The position numbers were made by a program, and so were the translations under genes. A stretch of 64,000 nt of DNA. It comes from Mycobacterium sp. ITM-2016-00316 (GTDB lineage: Bacteria; Actinomycetota; Actinomycetes; Mycobacteriales; Mycobacteriaceae). The notes under the pieces are model-generated. The model ran no database searches and had not been told where the DNA came from. It saw nothing but the letters and a program-made list of their open reading frames with translations. The stretch is from NCBI RefSeq assembly GCF_002968335.2, contig NZ_CP134398.1, positions 2,108,001-2,172,000 on the forward strand. Direction: 5' to 3'. Shown piece after piece: positions 11,907 through 20,291 of this stretch. Each line of letters opens with the position of its first letter. The stretch's first letter is position 1.

Positions 11907-12857
11907 ATGAGCGACAGCGAGCCGACGTTGGCACAGGTCGGGGAGTTCGGTGTCATCGACGCGATCAATGCGGACCGCCACCAGCCCGGCGCTGTGGAAC
12001 TGGGTCCCGGCGACGATGCCGCGGTGATCACCGCCGCCGACGGGCGCACCGTGGTGTCCACGGACATGCTGGTGCAGGACAGGCATTTCCGGCTGGACTG
12101 GTCGACGGCCCATGACATCGGCCGCAAGGCCATCGCCCAGAACGCGGCCGATGTCGAGGCCATGGGTGCGACGCCGACCGCGTTCGTGGTGGCCTTCGGT
12201 GCGCCACCGGACACCCCAGCCGCCGCCGCGCGGGCACTGTCGGACGGCCTGTGGGACGAGGCGCAGCGCTGCGGCGCGGGGATCGCCGGTGGCGACCTGG
12301 TGAGCGCCCCGCAGTGGGTGGTGTCGGTGACGGTGCTCGGCGATCTCGGTGGGCGCGAACCGGTGCGACGGGACACCGCACGCGCCGGTGACCTCGTCGC
12401 CGTGACGGGTGATCTGGGTTGCTCCGGTGCGGGATACTCGTTGTGGCTCAAGGAGATCAGTGAACCCGCCGCGTTGCGTGCGCAGCATCTGGTGCCGAAA
12501 CCGCCGTACGGCCAGGGCCGTGTCGCCGCCGATGCCGGGGCCACCTCGATGACCGATGTGTCCGACGGGCTGCTGGCCGACCTCGGGCACATCGCGACCG
12601 CGTCCGGGGTCGTCATCGAGGTGTCGCGGCAGGCGCTGGGCCCCGATCACGACGCGCTGGCCGAGGCCGCGGCGGCCACCGGGGAGGACGCCTGGGACTG
12701 GGTTTTCGGTGGGGGAGAGGACCACGCGCTGGTCGCCACCTTCCCCGGCGCGGTGCCCGCCGGCTGGCGGGTCATCGGCCAGGTGCTCGACGGCGCGCCC
12801 GCGGTGCTCGTCGACGGCCAGGCCTGGCAGGGAAACCCGGGCTGGCAGTCCTACTGA
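11907..12857 (+). CDS. thiL: thiamine-monophosphate kinase
   Basis: A 316-residue PurM-like ATP-dependent kinase that makes thiamine diphosphate from the monophosphate. It has 'LGPGDDAAVI' and 'VSTDMLVQDRHFRLDW' (Mg-nucleotide Asp residues), 'QNAADVEAMGATP', 'TDVSDGLLADLGHIA' and the C-terminal 'FGGGEDHALVATFP'. The ATG at 11907 is chosen over the upstream in-frame ATG at 11784 because conserved sequence begins at 'LAQVGEFGVI'. ung follows after 27 bp. Confidence 0.95.
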   Translation: MSDSEPTLAQVGEFGVIDAINADRHQPGAVELGPGDDAAVITAADGRTVVSTDMLVQDRHFRLDWSTAHDIGRKAIAQNAADVEAMGATPTAFVVAFGAPPDTPAAAARALSDGLWDEAQRCGAGIAGGDLVSAPQWVVSVTVLGDLGGREPVRRDTARAGDLVAVTGDLGCSGAGYSLWLKEISEPAALRAQHLVPKPPYGQGRVAADAGATSMTDVSDGLLADLGHIATASGVVIEVSRQALGPDHDALAEAAAATGEDAWDWVFGGGEDHALVATFPGAVPAGWRVIGQVLDGAPAVLVDGQAWQGNPGWQSY

Positions 12858-12884
12858 ACCGGCGGCACGCTAGTTTGGGGCCTC

Positions 12885-13568
12885 GTGACGCCACGCCCGC
12901 TGACAGATCTGATCGAACCCGGCTGGGCGCGTGCGCTGGAGCCGGTGGCCCCGCAGGTGGCCGAGTTGGGGGAGTTCCTGCGCGCCGAGCTGGCCGCCGG
13001 ACACCAATATCTGCCGGCCGGGGAGAACGTCTTGCGGGCGTTCACGTTTCCGTTCGACGCGGTGCGGGTGCTCATCGTCGGTCAGGACCCGTACCCGACA
13101 CCCGGTCACGCCGTCGGGCTGAGTTTCTCGGTGGCCCCGGACGTCCGCCCGGTGCCGCGCAGTCTGGTCAACATCTTCACCGAGTACGGTGCGGACCTCG
13201 GCTACCCGGTGCCGGCCAACGGCGACCTGAGTCCGTGGGCGCAGCAGGGGGTGATGCTGCTGAACAGGGTGCTCACCGTGCGGCCCGGCGAGCCGGCCTC
13301 ACATCGGCGCAAGGGCTGGGAGGCCGTCACCGAATGCGCGATCCGTGCCTTGGTCGCGCGACCGCAGCCGCTGGTGGCGGTGCTGTGGGGACGCGACGCG
13401 CAGACGCTGAAGCCGATGCTGACCGAGGGCGGTTGCGCCTGTATCGAATCGGTGCACCCGTCGCCATTGTCGGCATCGCGCGGATTCTTCGGATCCAAGC
13501 CCTTCAGCCGCGCCAACGAACTGCTGACGAAGCTGGGTGCCGAGCCGATCGACTGGCGGCTGCCGTAG
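12885..13568 (+). CDS. ung: uracil-DNA glycosylase
   Basis: A 227-residue family 1 glycosylase that removes uracil from DNA. The water-activating loop '[19 protein letters not shown]' carries the catalytic Asp, and '[21 protein letters not shown]' is the minor-groove loop with the catalytic His. The GTG start lies 8 nt after a TAGTTT hexamer, so it can be transcribed leaderless and independently of thiL. Confidence 0.97.
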   Translation: MTPRPLTDLIEPGWARALEPVAPQVAELGEFLRAELAAGHQYLPAGENVLRAFTFPFDAVRVLIVGQDPYPTPGHAVGLSFSVAPDVRPVPRSLVNIFTEYGADLGYPVPANGDLSPWAQQGVMLLNRVLTVRPGEPASHRRKGWEAVTECAIRALVARPQPLVAVLWGRDAQTLKPMLTEGGCACIESVHPSPLSASRGFFGSKPFSRANELLTKLGAEPIDWRLP

Positions 13569-13575
13569 CCGGGAC

Positions 13576-13592
13576 CGGGGTTCAGAACCCCG
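13576..13592 (+). terminator. candidate hairpin after ung
   Basis: CGGGGTTC A GAACCCCG, a perfect inverted repeat 8 nt after the ung stop, forming about a 6-bp stem with a 5-nt loop and no T-run. The adjoining bases 'GCAAGTTCGAGTCCGA' resemble a tRNA T-loop, but no tRNA folds around them. Confidence 0.4.
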
Positions 13593-13675
13593 CAAGTTCG
13601 AGTCCGATTGCGTGTTGGAACTGCATATCGGCCGGCGGGCCGCGGCATCGCTGCCAGCAGGACTGCGCACTGCCT

Positions 13676-13681
13676 TAGCCT
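13676..13681 (+). promoter_or_regulatory. -10 element for the toxin-like gene
   Basis: TAGCCT with 7 nt to the GTG at 13689. The geometry supports that GTG as a leaderless start rather than the longer upstream frame. Confidence 0.5.
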
Positions 13682-13688
13682 GTTGATC

Positions 13689-13961
13689 GTGCCTCGGGAG
13701 TTCTGGATAGCGGACATCCGTGTATCGGATGACATCGAGGACAAGATTCGCGAGAAGCACAACCTCACTGGGGAGGACATCAGGCGGTGGTGCATCCCAG
13801 AACAGTACGAGTCGGCCAGATGGCACAGACACGGGAAGTATGGGTTGCGCTTGCTGATGAAGACCCGCGATGACCAGGGAAAACTGATTTTGGTGATTCT
13901 GAAGCCGATTGATCGCAATGACGGAGTGTGGCAATTGCGGTCGGCATGGAGGATTATCTGA
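13689..13961 (+). CDS. small basic protein, BrnT-like toxin candidate
   Basis: A 90-residue basic protein. The pattern 'DKIREKHNLTGEDIRRW' then 'YGLRLLMKTRDDQGKLILVIL' and a C-terminal 'WQLRSAWRI' recalls small BrnT/RelE-fold ribonuclease toxins (the KH motif, then beta strands and a terminal Arg-rich strand), but the resemblance is distant. The next gene starts 2 bp after its stop and encodes a small acidic protein, the usual toxin-antitoxin layout. Base use is less GC-rich than in the flanking ung and rpmB, and the pair is absent at this place in M. tuberculosis, so it was probably gained. Confidence 0.55.
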   Translation: MPREFWIADIRVSDDIEDKIREKHNLTGEDIRRWCIPEQYESARWHRHGKYGLRLLMKTRDDQGKLILVILKPIDRNDGVWQLRSAWRII

Positions 13962-13963
13962 CT

Positions 13964-14176
13964 ATGGACCGCGACGACGAGATGGCGGAAGTCGATACCA
14001 CGCCAGACGAGTTTGAGCGGATGTGGGCGGACAGCGAGCCGGCAGAGTTTGTGGAAGTCCCGCGTCATTGGGCCGTCTTTGTGAGTTACTCCAGCGACGT
14101 GGTGTTCGCGAACAACCAGGTACAGGAACCTCGGCCGTTGTACTCCGGTATCGATACCGCCGAGATGATCGCCTAG
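13964..14176 (+). CDS. small acidic partner protein, antitoxin candidate
   Basis: A 70-residue acidic protein (MDRDDEMAEVDTTPDEFERM...). The segment 'TPDEFERMWADSEPAEFVE' looks like the helix that small antitoxins wrap around their toxin; no clear DNA-binding domain is seen. The ATG at 13964 is chosen because GGAGGA lies 10 nt upstream, inside the end of the previous gene. Its stop shares the CTAG tetranucleotide with the stop of the convergent gene. Function as antitoxin is inferred from size, charge and gene order. Confidence 0.5.
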   Translation: MDRDDEMAEVDTTPDEFERMWADSEPAEFVEVPRHWAVFVSYSSDVVFANNQVQEPRPLYSGIDTAEMIA

Positions 14177-14505
14177 AGGTTGAGACCTTTTCGGTAGATC
14201 TCGCGAGACGACGGAGTGACGGCCAGCCCGATACCTTCAAACCGGCAGCCGATGATCGTGCAGCCGACCAAGGCGATAGCGCCAACGATCTTCTGCCGCT
14301 CGCCCAGATCCCAGAACAAACTCTCTTCCGTGCCGTCGAATGTGCACTGCGTCAGTGACGTCCCTTGAAGGAAGATGACGGCGGGACCGTGTATCGCGCA
14401 GTTCTCAAACGTGAGGTTGTGCAGAACATCGGAGACTACGGCCAACTCCGGGAGGCGAATAGAGGTGCTCCGGTAGTGACGATCACTGGGGTGCATCGGC
14501 TCCAT
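14173..14505 (-). CDS. hypothetical protein with beta-helix-like repeats
   Basis: A 110-residue protein. Short strands such as 'NLTFENCAIHG', 'SLTQCTFDG' and 'LVGCTIIGCRFEG' recur at about the spacing of right-handed beta-helix or pentapeptide-like proteins. No catalytic motif is seen and I do not recognise the family. The ATG at 14505 is chosen because a minus-strand TAAGGT hexamer lies exactly 7 nt upstream, a leaderless arrangement. It converges with the toxin-antitoxin-like pair and ends on the same CTAG. Base use is atypical in the same way as that pair. Confidence 0.55.
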   Translation of the reverse strand: MEPMHPSDRHYRSTSIRLPELAVVSDVLHNLTFENCAIHGPAVIFLQGTSLTQCTFDGTEESLFWDLGERQKIVGAIALVGCTIIGCRFEGIGLAVTPSSREIYRKGLNL

Positions 14506-14518
14506 GCCAGAGACCTTA

Positions 14519-14796
14519 GTAGGCAGGCAACGCTCCGTTGAGCCAGAGGTCGGTCGGCCGCCTCTTCGGTGCGCGGGCCTGCACATGACGCTGAGACGGG
14601 CGAGATCGCCTTGCTTGACGGTCTCCGATCAACTGCTTGCAGAGCCCGAAGGTCCCTATGACCCAGTGGAGTGCGAAATGAGATCGAGGAGCGAGAGCGC
14701 CAGCATGCCGAACAGACTGATGAATTGCAGGGACGGTGTGTGCCGTGGTGGCGCTGCCAGTCTTGCGCCGATCGGCGCCCACCGAGTCACCAAAAA
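14519..14796. other. gene-poor stretch between the beta-helix gene and rpmB
   Basis: About 280 bp (350 bp between start of one gene and end of the next). I see no convincing gene: two overlapping frames on opposite strands have no homology and poor codon use. It may be decayed insert DNA. The rpmB terminator lies at its right end. Confidence 0.4.
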
Positions 14797-14823
14797 CGAC
14801 GGTCACCGGTGAGGTGACCGTCG
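14791..14823 (-). terminator. intrinsic terminator of rpmB
   Basis: An 11-bp perfect stem (14797-14807 CGACGGTCACC with 14813-14823 GGTGACCGTCG) and a 5-nt loop. On the minus strand it is followed at once by TTTTTG, giving a classical stem plus U-tract. Confidence 0.85.
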
Positions 14824-14856
14824 ATATGGTTCAGCTGCAGACCGCGTGAGGCGGAA

Positions 14857-15051
14857 CTAGCCGCGTGCGACCTTGCCGGCCTTCAGGCAGGAGGTGCAGA
14901 CGTTCAGACGCTGCTTGTTGCCGCCGGGGCGGGTCACCGCGTTGACGGTCTGGATGTTCGGGTTCCAGCGACGGTTGGTCCGGCGATGGGAATGCGACAC
15001 CGACTTGCCGAAGCCGGGGCCCTTAGCGCAGATGTCGCACACGGCAGCCAT
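14857..15051 (-). CDS. rpmB: 50S ribosomal protein L28, zinc-binding (C+) form
   Basis: A 64-residue ribosomal protein (MAAVCDICAKGPGFGKSVSH...). Two CxxC pairs, 'CDIC' and 'CTSC', mark the zinc-ribbon version. 'SHSHRRTNRRWNPNIQTV' is the L28 signature. Mycobacteria also carry zinc-free paralogues used under zinc limitation; this is the zinc-rich form. The ATG at 15051 has GGAG about 8 nt upstream; the longer frame to 15111 is not conserved. It is divergent from the DAK-domain gene and is a single-gene unit with its own terminator. Confidence 0.95.
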   Translation of the reverse strand: MAAVCDICAKGPGFGKSVSHSHRRTNRRWNPNIQTVNAVTRPGGNKQRLNVCTSCLKAGKVARG

Positions 15052-15327
15052 GTCTAGAACTCCTTGTAATCGGTACTGGGGGCCATCGACCGCAAGCGGG
15101 TGACCCGACAACCTGACCAGGATACCGGCCCGGTGAACGGATCTCCAAAACGCACCCTGTTCGCAGGCTCACAGGCCGCGTTCGGTGCTGATGGTTCGCT
15201 CGCTCCGCTCGCTCAGGGTGCGCTGCGCTCGCTCCTGTTGTCCACAACCTGTGCCGCTGCCGGCCGCACTGTCGGCCACGATGACTATTCTGGCCCGCAC
15301 GGCTGGTGCGACGCTCAGGAGGTGTAG

Positions 15328-16926
15328 ATGTCGGCTGCGCGGCTCGACGCATCGGCGATGCGACGTTGGGCCCACACCGCCGTCGGGCACCTGATCACCC
15401 ACACCGACGAGATCAACCGGCTCAACGTCTTCCCCGTCGCGGATTCCGATACCGGCACGAACATGCTGTTCACCATGCGTTCGGCGGTGGCCGGCCTTGC
15501 GGGGCGTGAGGATCTCGACCTGGTCGGGGTGACCGGCTGCCTGGCCGACGGTGCCCTGCGTGGCGCCCGCGGCAACTCCGGGGTGATCCTGTCCCAGATT
15601 CTGCGGGGAATTTCCGATGTCACCGCCGAAGGGCACCTGTCCGAGATCGGCGGGCCGTCCTTCGCCGCCGCCCTGCGCTGCGCCGAGGGACTGGTGGTCG
15701 CCTCGATGGGTGAGGCGGTCCCCGGCACCATCGTCTCGGTACTCGGCGCAGCGGCCGATACCGCCGAGGATCGCGCGGCTGCGGGTACCGATGTGGCCAC
15801 CGTCGTCGACGCGGCCGCCACCGCGGCGGTCGCGGCCTTGGAGCGCACCACCGACCAACTCGACGTGCTCGCCGAGGCGGGTGTCGTCGACGCCGGCGGG
15901 CGGGGTCTGCTGGTCCTGCTCGACGCGCTGACCGCGACCCTGATCGGCACCGCACCGCGGCGCCCCGCCTACGAACCGGCCGCCGGCACCCCCGAACCGG
16001 CCATCGGCTCGGCCGCGGCCCCGCAGTTCGAGGTCATGTATCTGCTGGACGGCTGCCGAGCGGAGTCGGTGGAGGGGCTGCGCGCCACGCTGGCCGCGCT
16101 CGGCGATTCGGTGGCCATCACCGCCGGCCGCAGCGGAACCCAGTCGGTGCATGTGCACACCGACGATGCCGGCGCTGCGGTGGAGGCCGGCCTTGCGGTC
16201 GGTTGTCCCAGCAACATTCAGATCACCGTCCTCACCGGCGCCCGCCCGATCCACACTGCCGGCCGCGACCGCGCGGTGCTCGCCGTGGTCGACGGCGACG
16301 GCGCGGCGACACTGTTCGCCGGCGAGGGTGCCCGTGTGCTGCGCCCGCACGACGGGGTGCCGATCAGCGCGCAGCAGCTGCTGCGCGCCCTGGTGGACGC
16401 CGATGCGGCGCAGATCATGTTGTTGCCCAACGGTTTCATCGCCGCCGAGGAGCTGGTGGCGGGCTGCACGGCGGCGACCGGCTGGGGTATCGACGTGGTC
16501 CCGGTGCCGGCCGCGTCCATGGTGCAGGGCCTGGCGGCGCTGGCCGTGCACGACGCGACCCGCCAGGGCGTCGACGACGGATACACCATGGCGCGTGCGG
16601 CTGCCGCCGCCCGGCACGGCTCGGTGCGGGTGGCCACCGACGATGCGCTGACGTGGGCGGGGCACTGCAAACCCGGTGACGGACTGGGCATCTCGGGTGA
16701 CGAGGTGTTGATCGTCGGGCGCGATGTCGCCTCGGCCGGGGCCGGACTGATCGATCTGTTGTTGGCCGCCGGCGGCGAGTTGATCACCGTGCTGATCGGC
16801 AGCGGCGTCGACGAGGGAGTGGGGGAGCGGTTGCGCGATCACGTGCGCCAGCAGCATCTGGGAGCCGAATTGGTCAGCTATCGCACCGATCACGACGGTG
16901 ACGCGCTGTTGATCGGGGTGGAGTGA
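15328..16926 (+). CDS. DAK/DegV-type kinase subunit (FakA-like)
   Basis: A 532-residue protein. The N-terminal DhaL nucleotide domain (about 10-210) has 'NVFPVADSDTGTNMLFTM' and 'GARGNSGVILSQILRGIS', which bind Mg-ATP. The rest is the middle and C-terminal region found in FakA, the ATP-binding subunit of bacterial fatty-acid kinase, which works with DegV-like FakB lipid carriers. No FakB gene is seen in this window, so the partner must be elsewhere. In M. tuberculosis the locus is split into Rv2975c/Rv2974c; here it is one intact gene. AGGAGG lies 7 nt before the ATG, and recG follows after 3 bp. Confidence 0.85.
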   Translation: MSAARLDASAMRRWAHTAVGHLITHTDEINRLNVFPVADSDTGTNMLFTMRSAVAGLAGREDLDLVGVTGCLADGALRGARGNSGVILSQILRGISDVTAEGHLSEIGGPSFAAALRCAEGLVVASMGEAVPGTIVSVLGAAADTAEDRAAAGTDVATVVDAAATAAVAALERTTDQLDVLAEAGVVDAGGRGLLVLLDALTATLIGTAPRRPAYEPAAGTPEPAIGSAAAPQFEVMYLLDGCRAESVEGLRATLAALGDSVAITAGRSGTQSVHVHTDDAGAAVEAGLAVGCPSNIQITVLTGARPIHTAGRDRAVLAVVDGDGAATLFAGEGARVLRPHDGVPISAQQLLRALVDADAAQIMLLPNGFIAAEELVAGCTAATGWGIDVVPVPAASMVQGLAALAVHDATRQGVDDGYTMARAAAAARHGSVRVATDDALTWAGHCKPGDGLGISGDEVLIVGRDVASAGAGLIDLLLAAGGELITVLIGSGVDEGVGERLRDHVRQQHLGAELVSYRTDHDGDALLIGVE

Positions 16927-16929
16927 CCC

Positions 16930-19158
16930 GTGGTTGCCCTCAACGATCTGCTCTCGCCCATCATCGGCGCCAAGGCTGCCGACAAGCTCGAAGAAGCCTT
17001 CGGCATCCGCACCGTCAACGACCTGCTGCGCCACTACCCGCGCAAGTACAGCGACGGCATGACCGTGCGTGAAGAGGGCGAGGAGATCGAACTCAAGGAG
17101 GGCACGCACGTCACCTTCGTCGACGTCATCACCGCCACCGACGTCCGGCAGATGAAACCGCAACGGGGCAAGCGGCCACGCAAGATGCTGCGCGTCACCC
17201 TCGGTGAACGGAATCCTCCGATCACCGCCACCTTCTTCAATGCCGACTACCTCATCGGCAGTCTGGTCGAGGGCACCCGGGTGATGCTCTCCGGTGAGAT
17301 CGGCTACTTCCGCAAAACCATGCAGTTGTCGCACCCGGCGTTCCTGATCATCGGCGCCCCGGGACAACGCACCATCGGCACCCGGTCGTTCGCGAAGATC
17401 GCCGATGCGTCGGGGGAGTCCGGCTCAGACGTGCTGGCCGCGTTCGAGCGGGAGTTCTTCCCGATCTACCCGGCGACCAAGAAGCTGCAGAGCTGGGACA
17501 TCTACGCCTGCATCTGCCAGGTGCTGGCCGTCCTCGACCCGATCCCCGAGCTGCTCCCGGAACCCTTTCTGCGGCAATGGGATCTGATTTCCGAGGATGC
17601 CGCGCTGCGTCGCGTCCACGTCTCGGAGAACGCTGTCGAGCGGGAGGCCGCGCAGGAACGGCTGACCTACGATGAGGCGATCGGCCTGCAGTGGGCGTTG
17701 GTGTCGCGGCGCTACGGGGCGCTCGGTGAAACCGGCCCGGCTGCGCCGCTGCGCGGGGACGGTCTAGCGGCCGCCCTGATGAAGCAGCTGCCCTTCGAGT
17801 TGACCGGCGGGCAGCGCGAGGTCCTCGAGGTCATCTCCGGTGAGCTCGCCAAGACCCGCCCGATGAACCGGATGCTGCAGGGCGAGGTCGGCTCCGGCAA
17901 GACCATCGTGTCGGTGCTGGCGATGCTGCAGATGGTCGATGCAGGTTTGCAGTGTGCGCTGCTGGCGCCCACCGAGGTGCTCGCCGCGCAGCATTACCGT
18001 TCCATCCGCCAGGTGCTGGGGCCGCTCGCCATGGCCGGTGAACTCGGCGCCGCCGACGGCGCGACCGCCGTCACCCTGCTCACCGGGTCGATGTCGCCAC
18101 AGCAGAAGCGTCAGGCGCGCGATGAGATCTATTCCGGTACAGCGGGGATCGTGGTGGGGACACATGCCATCATTCAGGACGCGGTGGAGTTCAGCCAGCT
18201 CGGCATGGTGGTGGTCGACGAACAGCACCGATTCGGCGTCGAGCAGCGGGACCGGTTGCGGGCCAAGGCCACCGGTGGGATCACCCCGCACCTGTTGGTG
18301 ATGACGGCGACACCGATCCCGCGCACCATCGCGCTGACGGTGTTCGGTGATCTGGAGACCTCCACGCTGCGCGAGTTGCCGCGCGGACGCCAGCCCATCA
18401 CCAGCAATGTGGTGTTCACCAAGGACAAGCCGTCCTGGCTGGACCGGGCCTGGGCGCGCATCATCGAGGAGGTGGCCGCCGGCCGGCAGGCCTACGTGGT
18501 GGCCTCGCGCATCGACGAGGAGCCCGACAAGAAGAACGCCTACGAACACGGTCCGCCGCCGGTCACCGTGCTGCAGGTGCTGGACCGGCTGAGCACCGGT
18601 CCGCTGGCAGGATTGCGGCTCGGTCTGATGCACGGCCGGCTGGCGCCCGACGAAAAGGACGCGGTGATGTCGGCGTTCCGGGCCGGCGAGATCGACGTGC
18701 TGATCTGCACCACCGTCATCGAGGTCGGCGTCGACGTGCCCAACGCCACCATGATGGTGGTGATGGACGCCGACCGGTTCGGCATCAGTCAGCTGCACCA
18801 ACTGCGCGGGCGCATCGGCCGCGGACAGCATCCGAGCCTGTGCCTGCTGGTGACCCGGATGCCGGAGAGTTCCAAGGCCGGTGAACGGTTGCGCGCGGTG
18901 GCAGGCACACTCGACGGTTTCGCGCTGGCCGACCTCGACCTCCAGGAACGTCAGGAGGGAGATGTGCTGGGCTACAACCAGTCCGGGCGTCTCACCACGT
19001 TGCGTTTCCTGTCACTGGCCGATCATCTCGGCATCATCCAGGACGCCCGCAGCTTCTGCGAGACCGCCTACCAGGACAACCCGTATCAACCCGGGCTGGA
19101 CGTGTTGGCCGCACCGTTCTCCGCCTCCGATCGGGTTCAGTACCTGGACAAGTCGTGA
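16930..19158 (+). CDS. recG: ATP-dependent DNA helicase RecG
   Basis: A 742-residue superfamily 2 helicase that reverses stalled replication forks and branch-migrates junctions. There is an N-terminal wedge/OB domain, then Walker A 'LQGEVGSGKTIVSVLAML', the DEAH-box variant 'VVVDEQHRFG', motif III 'MTATPIPRTIALTVFG' and motif VI 'QLRGRIGRGQHPSL'. The GTG start is 3 nt after the DAK gene stop and the stop overlaps the next start (GTGA), so this is part of a tight operon. Confidence 0.97.
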   Translation: MVALNDLLSPIIGAKAADKLEEAFGIRTVNDLLRHYPRKYSDGMTVREEGEEIELKEGTHVTFVDVITATDVRQMKPQRGKRPRKMLRVTLGERNPPITATFFNADYLIGSLVEGTRVMLSGEIGYFRKTMQLSHPAFLIIGAPGQRTIGTRSFAKIADASGESGSDVLAAFEREFFPIYPATKKLQSWDIYACICQVLAVLDPIPELLPEPFLRQWDLISEDAALRRVHVSENAVEREAAQERLTYDEAIGLQWALVSRRYGALGETGPAAPLRGDGLAAALMKQLPFELTGGQREVLEVISGELAKTRPMNRMLQGEVGSGKTIVSVLAMLQMVDAGLQCALLAPTEVLAAQHYRSIRQVLGPLAMAGELGAADGATAVTLLTGSMSPQQKRQARDEIYSGTAGIVVGTHAIIQDAVEFSQLGMVVVDEQHRFGVEQRDRLRAKATGGITPHLLVMTATPIPRTIALTVFGDLETSTLRELPRGRQPITSNVVFTKDKPSWLDRAWARIIEEVAAGRQAYVVASRIDEEPDKKNAYEHGPPPVTVLQVLDRLSTGPLAGLRLGLMHGRLAPDEKDAVMSAFRAGEIDVLICTTVIEVGVDVPNATMMVVMDADRFGISQLHQLRGRIGRGQHPSLCLLVTRMPESSKAGERLRAVAGTLDGFALADLDLQERQEGDVLGYNQSGRLTTLRFLSLADHLGIIQDARSFCETAYQDNPYQPGLDVLAAPFSASDRVQYLDKS

Positions 19159-19859
19159 AGCGGATCGGCCTGCTCGGTGCCGGCGTCGCGCTCGCGGTGT
19201 TGGTCGCGGTGCAGGTCAGCACCGAGCCCGGCGCAGGCTCGGCGCGGTACGTGGCCGAGGCCGACACTCCCACCGTCGCGCCCGGTGTCGACGTGCTGGC
19301 CGGGGTGACCGAGATCCCGGTCCGGGTCCCCGGGTACGACTACCGGCGCGACGCGTTCGGGGAGTCCTGGGACGATGACAACGACGCGCCGGGTGGGCGC
19401 AACGGCTGTGACACCCGCAACGACATCCTGGATCGCGATCTCGTCGAGAAGTCGTACGTGTCGATCAAGCGATGTCCGACCGCCGTCGCCACCGGCACCC
19501 TGATCGATCCGTACACGAACGCGACCATCGCGTTCGTGCGCGGCAACCAGATCGGGGCGTCGGTGCAGATCGACCACATCGTCCCGCTGTCGCTGGCCTG
19601 GGATCTGGGCGCCCGCACCTGGACCGACGAACTGCGGATGCGGTTCGCCAACGACCCGGCCAATCTGCTGGCCGTCGACGGGCCGACGAATCAGCACAAG
19701 GGGGACAGCGAGCCCGCCGTGTGGATGCCGCCCAACCGGGCATTCTGGTGCCAATACGCGGTGCAGTTCGCCGCGGTCCTGCGCGGGTACGGGCTGCCGG
19801 TCGACGCGCCGTCGGCGCGGGTGCTGCGCGAGGCCGCGGGGACTTGCCCGACGGACTGA
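19155..19859 (+). CDS. secreted or membrane-anchored HNH nuclease (DUF1524-like)
   Basis: A 234-residue protein with an N-terminal signal segment (residues 1-25, 'LGAGVALAVLVAVQV'). The C-terminal nuclease core has 'QIDHIVPLSLAWDLGA', where Asp-His is the metal/catalytic dyad, then 'FANDPANLLAVDGPTNQHKG' with conserved Asn and Lys. This fits the DUF1524/GmrSD HNH family. Similar predicted exported nucleases stand beside recG in M. tuberculosis (Rv2972c). Its target is unknown; DNA scavenging or defence at the cell surface are possible. It overlaps recG by 4 bp. Confidence 0.82.
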   Translation: MKRIGLLGAGVALAVLVAVQVSTEPGAGSARYVAEADTPTVAPGVDVLAGVTEIPVRVPGYDYRRDAFGESWDDDNDAPGGRNGCDTRNDILDRDLVEKSYVSIKRCPTAVATGTLIDPYTNATIAFVRGNQIGASVQIDHIVPLSLAWDLGARTWTDELRMRFANDPANLLAVDGPTNQHKGDSEPAVWMPPNRAFWCQYAVQFAAVLRGYGLPVDAPSARVLREAAGTCPTD

Positions 19860-19864
19860 GCGCG

Positions 19865-19887
19865 ATCTACGTAGTAAAGGCGTAGAT
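19865..19887. promoter_or_regulatory. BlaI-type operator over the blaI promoter
   Basis: Inverted arms ATCTACG and CGTAGAT with a 9-bp spacer. The core TCTACG-N9-CGTAGA has the same arms and spacing as the site at 22458-22478, including TAGTAA in the spacer. It overlaps the -10-like TAGATT (19883-19888), so a bound dimer would block transcription of blaI. Confidence 0.7.
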
Positions 19888-19913
19888 TGGCCGTTCGGGA
19901 ACGAAAGGTGAGC

Positions 19914-20291
19914 ATGCAGCAGCGCGGGTTCGGTGATCTCGAAGCCACCGTCATGGACCGGGTGTGGGACGGCGAGGACGGTGTCACCGTGCGTGAGGTG
20001 TTCGAGGAGCTGACCGACGCCCGCCGGATCGCCTACACCACGGTGCTGTCCACCCTGGACAATCTGCATCGCAAGGGCTGGGTGCGTCGCGAGCGCGAGG
20101 GCAAGGCCTTCCGCTACTGGCCCACCATGACCCGTGAAGAGCGCTCGGCCAACATGATGCGCGCGGCGTTCGAGGCCGGTGGCAAGCCCGAGGCGGTACT
20201 CGCTTTCTTCGTCGAACAGATGTCGGCCGACGAATCCGCGCAACTGAAGGCGGCACTGCGGTCGTCCGGCACCCAGAAGCGCCGTCGATGA
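19914..20291 (+). CDS. blaI: BlaI/MecI-family repressor
   Basis: A 125-residue winged-helix repressor. 'VTVREVFEELTDARRIAYTTVLSTLDNLHRKGWV' is the recognition-helix region, followed by the family's dimerisation helices. Such proteins dimerise on palindromes and are cleaved after a beta-lactam signal reaches an M56 protease. The ATG at 19914 has GAAAGG upstream; TTG 19887 and GTG 19908 are less likely. Overlaps the M56 gene by ATGA. This is not the M. tuberculosis blaI locus (Rv1846c), which lies elsewhere, so it is probably a second system. Confidence 0.9.
   Translation: MQQRGFGDLEATVMDRVWDGEDGVTVREVFEELTDARRIAYTTVLSTLDNLHRKGWVRREREGKAFRYWPTMTREERSANMMRAAFEAGGKPEAVLAFFVEQMSADESAQLKAALRSSGTQKRRR

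Noticed and set aside
13590..13620. tRNA gene or phage attachment site near GTTCGAGTCC
   Set aside because: Only a T-loop-like string is present; no acceptor, D-arm or anticodon arm can be folded around it.
14504..14812. Two overlapping small frames on opposite strands between the beta-helix gene and rpmB
   Set aside because: No homology, no ribosome site, and one runs into the rpmB terminator.
15190..15235. Repetitive GCTCGCTCCGCTCGCTC stretch upstream of the FakA-like gene as a mobile repeat
   Set aside because: Short, imperfect and of a kind common between genes in high-GC actinobacteria (a similar GAGCGAAGCGA lies near 8732); no terminal repeats or duplicated target.
15169..17367. A 732-codon open frame antisense to the FakA-like gene and recG
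   Set aside because: Shadow of two conserved genes; low-complexity His/Arg/Gln composition.
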